Source: Corynebacterium hylobatis (lineage in GTDB: Bacteria; Actinomycetota; Actinomycetes; Mycobacteriales; Mycobacteriaceae). Taken from it: a stretch of DNA of 64,000 nt. The stretch covers positions 62,001 through 126,000 of the forward strand of contig NZ_RXHJ01000004.1 in the NCBI RefSeq assembly GCF_003955685.1, given 5' to 3'. Positions 46,438-54,912 of the stretch are shown here, piece by piece; positions within the stretch are counted from its first letter, which is position 1; each line of letters opens with the position of its first letter. A model generated the notes under the pieces. The model ran no database searches and was not told where the DNA came from. It was given only the letters and a program-made list of their open reading frames with translations. A program made the translations under genes and the position numbers.

Positions 46438-47433
46438 CTAGAGTGCCGGCACCAGGTAGACGGCCAGCACGATGCAGAGGATCCACAACAGAGCCAGCGC
46501 CTGGAGGACCCGGTCGGACAGTGCCATCTCATCGGGGGCACCACCGGCACCGCGGTCAACGTCGGCGGCGTAGCGCAGGATCGCGATGGTGAACGGCACC
46601 ATGGAGATCTGGTACCAGACGCCGGCCATGCCCCCGACCTCGGTGGAGAGCTGGAAGCCCCACAGGGCGTAGCTCATGACCACGGCGGTGGCCGCCAGGG
46701 TCCAGACGAAACGCAGGTAGGTCGGGGTGTAGCCCTGCAGGGAACGGCGGATCTGCTTGCCGGTGCGCTCGGCCAGCAGCAGCTCGGCGTAGCGCTTGCC
46801 GGAGGCCATGAACAACGAACCGAAGGCGGCGACCAGCAGGAACCACTGGGACAGGGAGATGCCGGCGGCGACACCGCCGGCCATCGCACGCAGCATGAAG
46901 CCGGAGGAGACCAGGGCGATGTCGATCACCGGCAGGTGCTTCCAGCCGAAGCAGTAGCCCAGCTGCAGGATGATGTAGACGCTGACCACGGCGGCCAGTC
47001 CCCAGCCGGAGGAGGCCAGGAAGGACAGCCCGACGGAGGCGATGATGAGGATGACCGCCATGGCGTAGGCCAGGTTGATCGGCAGCATGCCTGAGGCGAT
47101 CGGGCGGAAGCGCTTGGTGGGGTGCTCGCGGTCGGCGTCGACGTCGCGGGCGTCGTTGACCAGGTAGATCGACGAGGCGGCGAGGCAGAAGACGACGAAG
47201 GCGAGGAGGACGTCGAGGAGCGTGCGGCCGTCGGTCAGCGCCTCGGCGCCGGCTGCGGCGGGAGCGGCGACGACGAGGACGTTCTTGACCCACTGCTTGG
47301 GGCGCAGCGCCTTGACCATCGCATCGGGCAGGTTCTTCGGCGGCTGACGGCGACGGGTGTTGTCGATGCCCTCGGTGTGCGGCTCAGAGTAGAAGATGCC
47401 CGGTTTGTCCTCGGCCAGGTTTTCCTCGCTCAC
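46438..47433 (-). CDS. ubiA: Decaprenyl-phosphate phosphoribosyltransferase (UbiA, DPPR synthase)
   Basis: Transfers phosphoribose from PRPP to decaprenyl phosphate, the first committed step to the arabinose donor DPA. 331 residues, UbiA prenyltransferase superfamily with ~9 helices. The first Asp-rich motif is LVNDARDVDADREHPTKRFRP (split at residue ~90) and the second region is near SGKRYAELLL. The GTG start overlaps the stop of the PAP2 gene (GTGA), which indicates coupling. It matches Rv3806c. Confidence 0.92.
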   Translation of the reverse strand: MSEENLAEDKPGIFYSEPHTEGIDNTRRRQPPKNLPDAMVKALRPKQWVKNVLVVAAPAAAGAEALTDGRTLLDVLLAFVVFCLAASSIYLVNDARDVDADREHPTKRFRPIASGMLPINLAYAMAVILIIASVGLSFLASSGWGLAAVVSVYIILQLGYCFGWKHLPVIDIALVSSGFMLRAMAGGVAAGISLSQWFLLVAAFGSLFMASGKRYAELLLAERTGKQIRRSLQGYTPTYLRFVWTLAATAVVMSYALWGFQLSTEVGGMAGVWYQISMVPFTIAILRYAADVDRGAGGAPDEMALSDRVLQALALLWILCIVLAVYLVPAL

Positions 47434-47933
47434 GCGGTCTTCCTCTCAATCGTGGTGACGATCCTGGCGGTGGCGGCACCCAGGACCGCGCCTGCCAGTG
47501 TGTCGGTCGGGTAGTGCACTCCCAGCACCATACGCGAGACCATCATCACCGGAATGCCCGCGAGCGGCAGTCGGGAGCCGCTCAACTGTGACAGGGAAGT
47601 CAGTGCCGCGGCGGTGGATGTGGAGTGCGAGGAGGGGAAGGACAGCTTCGACGGCGTGCCCACCCCGACCCGGATGCGCGGGTCATGCGGGCGGTTGCGG
47701 CGCACGACCCGCTTGATCACCACGGAGGCCGCGTGAGAGGTGAAGGCCGACACACCCAGCGCCACCCACTGGCGGCGGCGTTGCTTGTCGACGACCGCCC
47801 CAGCCCCGGCCAACGCGAACCAGCCGAGGGAGTGCTCCCCGAAATGCGAGAGCGTGGTGGCCACGCGCAGGGCGCCCGGCCGGTCACAGAGCAGGTCCTG
47901 GGCGCGGACCAGCAGATCGACTTCCCGGCTCAT
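47430..47933 (-). CDS. PAP2-family phosphatase, probable DPPR phosphatase
   Basis: 167 residues. The three PAP2 signature blocks are KRVVRRNRP, PSSHS (variant of PSGH) and SRMVLGVHYPTD with the catalytic His and Asp. Three or four membrane segments are visible. Positioned between glfT2 and ubiA like Rv3807c, it is the expected enzyme to remove the 5-phosphate from decaprenylphosphoryl-phosphoribose; this assignment is by context. The ATG overlaps the glfT2 stop (ATGA). Confidence 0.82.
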   Translation of the reverse strand: MSREVDLLVRAQDLLCDRPGALRVATTLSHFGEHSLGWFALAGAGAVVDKQRRRQWVALGVSAFTSHAASVVIKRVVRRNRPHDPRIRVGVGTPSKLSFPSSHSTSTAAALTSLSQLSGSRLPLAGIPVMMVSRMVLGVHYPTDTLAGAVLGAATARIVTTIERKTA

Positions 47934-49921
47934 CCGAAGATCCTCCCCCACGACTCCCGGCTGACCAGCTCGGGCTGGGCGGCGCGGTAGGTGGTGCGCA
48001 GCTCCTCGAAACGCTCCGCGATCTCCTTCTGCAGGGCCCAGGTCTCCTTGAGCAGGCGCTCGGCGAGTTCGCGGTCGCGCTTGCGGTAGGCCACGCCGTT
48101 GTTGCCGGCGGTGGTGACGGTCACGCCGTCGAGACGCGAGAGCGAGAACCAGCGGGCCTCGGCGGGCGAGAGGTTCAGCTGCGGCACCTCGTGGTGGTGC
48201 GGATCCTCCTTGCCCAGGGAGTGTTTGAGGCCCTTGAGCAGCCAGCCGGCCTTCTTGATCTTGCCCAGGCGGCCGCCGATGTCCTTGATGGGCACACCCG
48301 GCGCACCGGAGGCGGCGGGCAGTTCCGCGGCCGAGGGGATGACCACGGCATCGGGGTACTGCTTACGGATCGCGGCGATGCGCGGCAGGGAGGACTCGAG
48401 GATGTCGAAGAGCTGGTCGGGGCCGGCGAGGAAGTCCTTCATGGACTCGATCTGGATGGCCAGGGTCGAGTACTCCATGCACATCAGGTGCTTGAAGGTG
48501 GATTTTCGCAGGGAGGTGATGATGCCGTCGACGGGGCCGTCGTGGTTGAGGGCCGCGACGATGAGGCGGTTGCGCAGGTGGAAGTATGCCTGCCAGTCGA
48601 TGGCGTCGTCCTTGTCGGTCCACGCCATGTGCCAGATGGCCACACCCGGCCAGGTCACGGTGGGGAAACCGGCCTTGCCGGCGCGCAAGGAGTACTCGGT
48701 GTCGTCCCATTTGATGAACAGCGGCAGCGGCTGGCCGATCGTCTGGGCGACAACACGGGGGAACATGCACATCCACCAGCCGTTGTAGTCCACGTCGATG
48801 CGGCGGTGCAGGTCCCGGGAGTTCTTGGCGTCCGGGTCCTTCTCGTCCTCGTCCTCGCCGCGGAAGCCCAGCGGGTAGCGGGCGAAGTCGTGGTCGTAGG
48901 TGGAGTGGGTGGCCGGGCCCCACATGAAGTCGTGGTGTTGGACGACCTCGCCCATGGTGCGCAGCTGGGAGCGTTCCTGCAGGTTGAGCATCTGGCCGCC
49001 GATGATGATCGGGCTCCTGGCGTAGCGGCCGACCTGGATGGCGCGCAGGATCGACTCCGGTTCAATGGCGATGTCGTCGTCCATGTAGAGGATGAACGGG
49101 GACTGCGCGGCACCGGCCGGGCCATCACCGACGGCCTCGTACATGATGCGGGAGTAGCCGCCGGAACCGCCGAGGTTGCCCTGGCGGAACTCGTGGAAAC
49201 GGTTCCCGAAGTGGGCGACGGCCTCGTCATAGCCGGGCTCGTCGGCGGGGTGCGCCGTGCCCTGGTCGGGCATGATGACGGCGTCGATGGCGGCGTCGAC
49301 GAGCGGGTCCTCGGCGAGTGCCTGCAGTGCCGCGACGGCGTCGTGGGGGCGGTTGAACGTGGGGATGCCCACGGTGGCGCGCTTCTCGAAGGGGCCGACC
49401 TCACTGCCGTCAGGCAGGACCTGGGCGGCTGGTTCGCGGTCCGCGTACCAGCCGGCTTCGGTGATGGTGGTCCCTGTCTCGGCGGTGATGTCGAACCACA
49501 GCCAGCCGCCATCCTCGAAGTGGGACAGGGGAATCGTGAATTCAGCCACATCGTCGGTGATCAGGGCCCCGTCGACGGCCACACGGGTGCCGTCGATCTT
49601 GGAGCGGTACACCTCGACGCTGGCGGTGCCGGCCACGTTCATGCGCAGCAGCACGTGCTCCAGCTGGGACCAGCGGCGCCAGTAGCTGGCGGGGAAGGCG
49701 TTGAAGTAGGTCTGGAAGGACACCTCCGCGCCGGCGGGAACGGTGACCGTGAGCCGGTCTGCCCAGGTCAGGCGCTCCTTGTTCTGCTCGGCCTCGACGA
49801 GGTAGAGCATGCGTACATCATGCGGCTCGCCCTTCCGGGGCAGCAGGATGCGCTGCAGCATCTCGCGCACGTTGTCGTCTCCGTTGTTCTTCACTTCGGG
49901 TGGTTCCACCTTTCGGGTCAT
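47930..49921 (-). CDS. glfT2: Galactofuranosyltransferase GlfT2
   Basis: Bifunctional UDP-Galf transferase that polymerises the galactan with alternating beta-1,5 and beta-1,6 links at the inner membrane face. 663 residues: N-terminal beta-sandwich (~1-170), GT-A domain with TVGIPTFNRPHDAVAAL, YMDDDIAIEPESILRA (DDD metal motif) and IKWDDTEYSLRAG, and C-terminal helices. ATG 49921 (MTRKVEPPEV); a TACCCT box (49932-49937, minus) 10 bases upstream suggests a near-leaderless transcript. It heads the block glfT2-PAP2-ubiA. A much longer frame to 51325 is spurious, being antisense to the TPM gene. Confidence 0.94.
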   Translation of the reverse strand: MTRKVEPPEVKNNGDDNVREMLQRILLPRKGEPHDVRMLYLVEAEQNKERLTWADRLTVTVPAGAEVSFQTYFNAFPASYWRRWSQLEHVLLRMNVAGTASVEVYRSKIDGTRVAVDGALITDDVAEFTIPLSHFEDGGWLWFDITAETGTTITEAGWYADREPAAQVLPDGSEVGPFEKRATVGIPTFNRPHDAVAALQALAEDPLVDAAIDAVIMPDQGTAHPADEPGYDEAVAHFGNRFHEFRQGNLGGSGGYSRIMYEAVGDGPAGAAQSPFILYMDDDIAIEPESILRAIQVGRYARSPIIIGGQMLNLQERSQLRTMGEVVQHHDFMWGPATHSTYDHDFARYPLGFRGEDEDEKDPDAKNSRDLHRRIDVDYNGWWMCMFPRVVAQTIGQPLPLFIKWDDTEYSLRAGKAGFPTVTWPGVAIWHMAWTDKDDAIDWQAYFHLRNRLIVAALNHDGPVDGIITSLRKSTFKHLMCMEYSTLAIQIESMKDFLAGPDQLFDILESSLPRIAAIRKQYPDAVVIPSAAELPAASGAPGVPIKDIGGRLGKIKKAGWLLKGLKHSLGKEDPHHHEVPQLNLSPAEARWFSLSRLDGVTVTTAGNNGVAYRKRDRELAERLLKETWALQKEIAERFEELRTTYRAAQPELVSRESWGRIFG

Positions 49922-49983
49922 CTCCGGAACAAGGGTAGTGTGCCTGGCGCAGATTTCGCGGTGCACCCACCGGGACGGGACTC

Positions 49984-49989
49984 TATCCT
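49984..49989 (+). promoter_or_regulatory. Candidate leaderless -10 (TATCCT) of the TPM-like gene
   Basis: TATCCT ends 7 bases before the ATG at 49997. The glfT2 start is only 75 bases away on the other strand, so the two divergent promoters share this interval. Confidence 0.5.
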
Positions 49990-49996
49990 GGTTAAC

Positions 49997-51424
49997 ATGA
50001 CGGCCTCCATTCAGAGACTGACCCGAACCCGAAGCCTGTCCGCCTGCCTCCTGCTCGGCTTCCTCGCCGCGGTGGGTGCGTTCCTCCCCGGCATCCTCTC
50101 CCCCGCCTCGGCGGCGGTGGCCGCGCGGGAGGTGGAGGTCATTGACCTGGCAGGTGAGCTCAGTGCGACCGATGAGCAGCTGCTGCTGGAACGCACCCCG
50201 GGCCTGGAGCTGCCCGGGGAAGTCACCGATGTGGCCTACATCCTCTTCGCCGAGAATGACGACAATCTCAATGACACGGTGCGGGAGTTCGGTGAGGATG
50301 AACGTTCCGACCTCATCAGCGCGGAGCGCGATAAGTGGGCGCCGGGGGCGCTGATCGTGGCGGTGGGTCTCGATCCGCAGAAGATGGGCGTGTACTGCGG
50401 CGATGATGTGTGCGCGGCGATCGGGATCTACGGGGAAGGCCGCCTGGACGGCATCCTTGACCGGATGGAGACTCCCCTGCGCAACGGGAACTGGGCCGCG
50501 GGCATGCTCGAGGGCGCGGCGGCCGCGGGCGATCCCACCGCGGTGCGGGAGAGCTCGGAGTTTCCGGCCTGGGCGGGATGGGCCATCGGCGGCGGCATCG
50601 GGGTGCTCGCCGTGGGCGGTGGCACGGCGGCCGTGGTGGCCACCCGCCGTTCCCAGGTGAAGAAGGCGCGGGAGCAGTTCGATGAGGTGCAGCGCGATTA
50701 CGGGCGCGTGGCCCAGGAGCTGCAGGCCATCGACGTGCGCGCGCATTCGTTGACCTCGCCGCTGGCCAATGACGCCCTGCGGCGGCAGTGGGAGGAGGTC
50801 AAGAGTGGCTTCCTCGGGCTGAACGAGACCTTCGACCGGCTGGAGGGGTTGCGTCACGAATCCTCGGACGCGGAGTTCCGGGAGCTGCAGGAACCGATCG
50901 CCACAGCGCACGAACAGGTCACGCGGATGCGGACGGCGGAGGAGAACATCGAGCTGCTGGCGGGCATGGAGCACGGGGATGCGGAGCTGCGCCGTCGGGA
51001 GCTCACGGAGTTGCACGAGGACATTCTCGAGGCCGGCGCCGGCATCGAGGATGCGGGGCTGCGCGAACGTCTCTCGCTTCTCGACGCCCGCGTGCTCGAC
51101 CTGCGTTCCCGCCTCGAGGCCCCCGGTTTCATGGATGAGTTCGCCGACCTGGTCGGCGACCACCGGGTGCTCGTGGCGGCGGCGCAGCAGCGTCTCTACG
51201 AGGAATCGGGCACGGAGGAGACCTCGGACGAGGGCCGCCGAGCACCGAGGGTGTGGGAATCGGGTTGGCGCCCGGCCTACGGCTACGGCAACTATGTGCC
51301 CTTCGCCGTGGTGCACACGTGGCACAGCAGTGACCAGCAGGCGGCGAGCGCCTCCTCGTCGTCGGCCACCACCGGTTATTCTGCGGGCGGATTCTCCGGC
51401 GGTGGCGGCTCCCGGGGTTTTTAA
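49997..51424 (+). CDS. TPM-domain-like membrane protein (DUF5129 type)
   Basis: 475 residues. Signal peptide (SACLLLGFLAAVGAFLPGILSPASA), then a TPM-like extracytoplasmic domain (~40-190: VIDLAGELSATDEQLLLERT, GALIVAVGLDPQKMGVYCG). A membrane helix lies near 195-215 (GWAIGGGIGVLAVGGGTAAVV). The cytoplasmic part of ~200 residues is strongly coiled-coil (SQVKKAREQFDEVQRDYGRV), and the Gly/Ser-rich tail ends FSGGGGSRGF. TPM proteins are linked to membrane protein quality control, but this one's role is unknown. Confidence 0.78.
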   Translation: MTASIQRLTRTRSLSACLLLGFLAAVGAFLPGILSPASAAVAAREVEVIDLAGELSATDEQLLLERTPGLELPGEVTDVAYILFAENDDNLNDTVREFGEDERSDLISAERDKWAPGALIVAVGLDPQKMGVYCGDDVCAAIGIYGEGRLDGILDRMETPLRNGNWAAGMLEGAAAAGDPTAVRESSEFPAWAGWAIGGGIGVLAVGGGTAAVVATRRSQVKKAREQFDEVQRDYGRVAQELQAIDVRAHSLTSPLANDALRRQWEEVKSGFLGLNETFDRLEGLRHESSDAEFRELQEPIATAHEQVTRMRTAEENIELLAGMEHGDAELRRRELTELHEDILEAGAGIEDAGLRERLSLLDARVLDLRSRLEAPGFMDEFADLVGDHRVLVAAAQQRLYEESGTEETSDEGRRAPRVWESGWRPAYGYGNYVPFAVVHTWHSSDQQAASASSSSATTGYSAGGFSGGGGSRGF

Positions 51425-51430
51425 GGCAGC

Positions 51431-52072
51431 TTAAGCGGCGAGGCGCTGAGCCGACTGCGGCACGAAGGGGATGTCCAGGTCGGTGAGCAGGCCGGCGACG
51501 CGACCCTCCATGTCCTGGGCGAAGCGGCGGATCTGCTCGACGTTCATGCCGTCGGTGGCCGGCACGTCCCACTGGACGAAGCTGCGGCCCGGCAGGTCGT
51601 GCGGCTCCTTGTCGTCGAGGTAGACGACGATGTCGGCGGCGGCGACGGTGCGGCCGGTGTCAGCGGCGTAGCTGACCGGCTCGGCGCGCAGGCCACGCTC
51701 ATCCATGACCCACTCGATGAGGGCGTCACGACGGTTCTCGGGGTGGGTCCTCGCGACGGTGGCCACGACGGCGTTGTCGCTGATGCGGCGGGCCAGTGCG
51801 GCAGCCAGGACGGCGCGGGCGGCGTTGGTGCGGCTGACGAAGAGGACCCGCTGGCGCGGGGTGCCTGTATTCCCGTGGGTCCACAGGTGGTCCTGGATCT
51901 TCTCCGCTGCCTCGCGGTAGATGAAGATCGACAGGAAATCCGTGACACGCGCTGCGGCGGTGTGTTCGGTGATCACCTCATCGAGGATGGTGTCGATGAT
52001 GGTGCTGTCGGCACGGTGCCCGAAACGGGTGTAGAGGTCGTGGCGGACGGAGCGGAATGCGTTTACAGTCAT
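51431..52072 (-). CDS. Phosphatase-like protein with N-terminal three-helix domain; catalytic Cys replaced by Ser
   Basis: 213 residues. Residues ~1-65 are a helical domain (three-helix bundle seen at the N-terminus of some actinobacterial ArsC/LMW-PTP proteins). The rest resembles a low-molecular-weight phosphatase/arsenate reductase with P-loop region VLFVSRTNAARAVLAAALA. The equivalent loop of the paralogue at 52751-53395 is YVCQRNAGRSQ, so the nucleophilic Cys80 is Ser80 here and the CxxNxxRS signature is broken. It probably cannot catalyse thiol phosphatase chemistry and may be regulatory or a pseudoenzyme. It lies 5 bases from the convergent TPM stop. Confidence 0.72.
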   Translation of the reverse strand: MTVNAFRSVRHDLYTRFGHRADSTIIDTILDEVITEHTAAARVTDFLSIFIYREAAEKIQDHLWTHGNTGTPRQRVLFVSRTNAARAVLAAALARRISDNAVVATVARTHPENRRDALIEWVMDERGLRAEPVSYAADTGRTVAAADIVVYLDDKEPHDLPGRSFVQWDVPATDGMNVEQIRRFAQDMEGRVAGLLTDLDIPFVPQSAQRLAA

Positions 52073-52102
52073 TTTGCAGGTCTCTCTTTCTGGCTGCCGC
52101 CA

Positions 52103-52131
52103 AGTGTTTACTTGTGCGACTTAATGTTTAC
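52103..52131 (-). promoter_or_regulatory. Direct repeat TGTTTAC ahead of the phosphatase-like gene
   Basis: GTGTTTAC (52104-52111) and ATGTTTACC (52124-52132) are direct copies 20 bases apart, about 32-60 bases upstream of the start at 52072. Two helical turns apart, this is a typical operator layout. Confidence 0.4.
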
Positions 52132-52204
52132 CTAGTGTTCATCTTAGGCGAGCGACCAGGGAGTTCGCAACCAAAGTCCTAGGTTTATTCAAAATGATCC
52201 GACA

Positions 52205-52239
52205 TCACCCCAGGTCAGGGGTGTTAACTTAAAGTTAAC
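52205..52239. promoter_or_regulatory. Overlapping hairpin and 17-bp palindrome at the PAP2 3' end
   Basis: CACCCC-N6-GGGGTG (52206-52223) forms a 6-bp hairpin. The palindrome GTTAACTTAAAGTTAAC (52223-52239) overlaps the PAP2 stop codon. Together they could terminate the PAP2 transcript or serve as an operator for the next gene. Confidence 0.5.
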
Positions 52240-52745
52240 CTTTTGGTGGCCTCCGCAACCAGAAACGCCACCGCCCCACCCAGGATGAGTCCGGCGAGGA
52301 CATCGCTGAACCAGTGGACGCCCAGGTAGAGACGGGTCCAGGACACCGTCACGGCCAGCACCCACACCCCCGCCACCGGGAGACGCCACCACCCGCCGCG
52401 CGGCCACCACCACAGGGTGAGCACCATCGCCAGGGCCGCCATCCCCGTGGCATGCCCCGAGGGCATCGCGTGGTTTGTCTCCACGACCAGCCGGAACTCC
52501 TCCGGCGGACGCTCCCGGCCGATCACCGGCTTGAGTGCATGACCGACCAGCCCGGCGGCGATGACCGACAGCGGCAGGACCAGCACCGGCCGCCAGCGCC
52601 ACGCCAGCAGGGCCGCCACCACCAACGACAACGCCGTCACCGCGAGCGGGCGGGTGACGGCGGAGAGGGCGACGGCGGCGTCGACAAGCAGGGGGTGACG
52701 GTCCTCGATCAGCCGGTGCCAGAGCGCGGAATCAGGCAGAGGCAA
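52224..52745 (-). CDS. PAP2-family membrane phosphatase
   Basis: 173 residues with four or five membrane helices and all three PAP2 motifs: KPVIGRERP, PSGHATG and SWTRLYLGVHWFSD. It probably dephosphorylates a lipid or polyprenyl phosphate at the membrane. It starts at TTG 52745, 5 bases after the stop of the phosphatase gene, with GAGG just before it; the two are coupled. It is distinct from the PAP2 gene in the glfT2-ubiA block. Confidence 0.85.
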   Translation of the reverse strand: MPLPDSALWHRLIEDRHPLLVDAAVALSAVTRPLAVTALSLVVAALLAWRWRPVLVLPLSVIAAGLVGHALKPVIGRERPPEEFRLVVETNHAMPSGHATGMAALAMVLTLWWWPRGGWWRLPVAGVWVLAVTVSWTRLYLGVHWFSDVLAGLILGGAVAFLVAEATKRLTLS

Positions 52746-52750
52746 AAACC

Positions 52751-53395
52751 TCAGCCCGCCACAGACTCACTCGAGGGCAGACGGTCGGCCAGGAGATCCA
52801 TCTCGTGGAGCAGTTCACGGACATGCTCCTCCACCTCATCGGCGATCTTCCGCACCCGCTCGATGGGACGGCCCGCCGGGTCGTCGATGTTCCAGTAGAC
52901 ATAACGGTGGCCCGGGACTGCCGGGATCTCGTGGACACCCATGAGCACCACGACATCGGCGCGGTGGACGGTGCGCGGGATGATCGTCGCCTTGTAGATG
53001 TACTCCGTGGAGATGCCCCGCTCCTCCAGCACGGCGAGCACGTTCGGATCGACGCCCTCCTCCGGCTCCAGGCCGATGGACCGGACGAAGAGCCGGTCAC
53101 CCACGAGGTGCCGGGTGATGCAGGCGGCGAGCTGGGAACGGCCGGCGTTGCGCTGGCAGACGTAGAGGACCTCACGGCGGGACTCCACGTCCGGGTCATC
53201 GGCGGCCGCGATGTGCTCCAGAATCTCGGAGACCTCGCGCTCGACGAGCACCGGCAGGTAGGTCTTGATCCGCGCCCGCGCGGAGACCTCCTCGATGGTG
53301 CGGTCGACCAGGTCATCGATGGTATCGGGATCGAAGTACTGGCCATAACGGCGGTGCATGTCCTCACGGACGATGGCGAACCGGTCACCGGTCAT
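52751..53395 (-). CDS. Low-molecular-weight protein tyrosine phosphatase/arsenate reductase-like protein with N-terminal helical domain
   Basis: 214 residues. N-terminal three-helix domain (FAIVREDMHRRYGQYFDPDTI, split by the limit) then the catalytic loop VLYVCQRNAGRSQ (Cys80, Asn, Arg, Ser all kept) near residue 80. A second acidic motif (VHRADVVVLMG) sits in the middle. The C-terminal helix region (ERVRKIADEVEEHVRELLHEM) is charged. Either a tyrosine phosphatase or a mycothiol-linked arsenate reductase; no ars genes are adjacent, so the former or an envelope role is equally likely. ATG 53395 with AAAGG 8 bases upstream. Confidence 0.8.
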   Translation of the reverse strand: MTGDRFAIVREDMHRRYGQYFDPDTIDDLVDRTIEEVSARARIKTYLPVLVEREVSEILEHIAAADDPDVESRREVLYVCQRNAGRSQLAACITRHLVGDRLFVRSIGLEPEEGVDPNVLAVLEERGISTEYIYKATIIPRTVHRADVVVLMGVHEIPAVPGHRYVYWNIDDPAGRPIERVRKIADEVEEHVRELLHEMDLLADRLPSSESVAG

Positions 53396-53422
53396 GACGG
53401 CACCTTTCTGTGCGGACGAAAG

Positions 53423-53464
53423 GGGGGAACGCATCGTTCCCCCGCAGTTAACCTGGCGTTAACG
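53423..53464 (-). promoter_or_regulatory. Leader hairpin and GTTAAC direct repeats
   Basis: A perfect 8-bp hairpin, GGGGGAAC-GCATC-GTTCCCCC (53423-53443), lies in the likely leader. Above it GTTAACCTGGCGTTAACG gives two GTTAAC boxes with an 11-base period (53447-53464), followed by GTTACG. That periodicity is typical for OmpR/PhoP-family response regulators. Confidence 0.5.
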
Positions 53465-53528
53465 TTACGCCCAGTCTATGTTTTCCCACAACCAATTCGA
53501 CCCTAAATGTCCGGTAATCGTCCACGAA

Positions 53529-54797
<1,269 letters not shown>

Positions 54798-54912
54798 TTA
54801 CACCAGGAGACCCCCTTCGTCACATCAGTATCACGAGTCACGAATATGTACTAGAGTTCACTCTGTCCAACTTGGGCAACACCTATTTCCGATATTCCCA
54901 GGGAGTTCCCCC

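Noticed and set aside
54819-54843. MtrA-type boxes (repeated GTCAC/ATCACGA) upstream of the amidase
   Set aside because: The repeats GTCACA, ATCACGA and GTCACGA are real, but spacing is irregular and I do not trust my memory of the corynebacterial MtrA consensus enough to call them.
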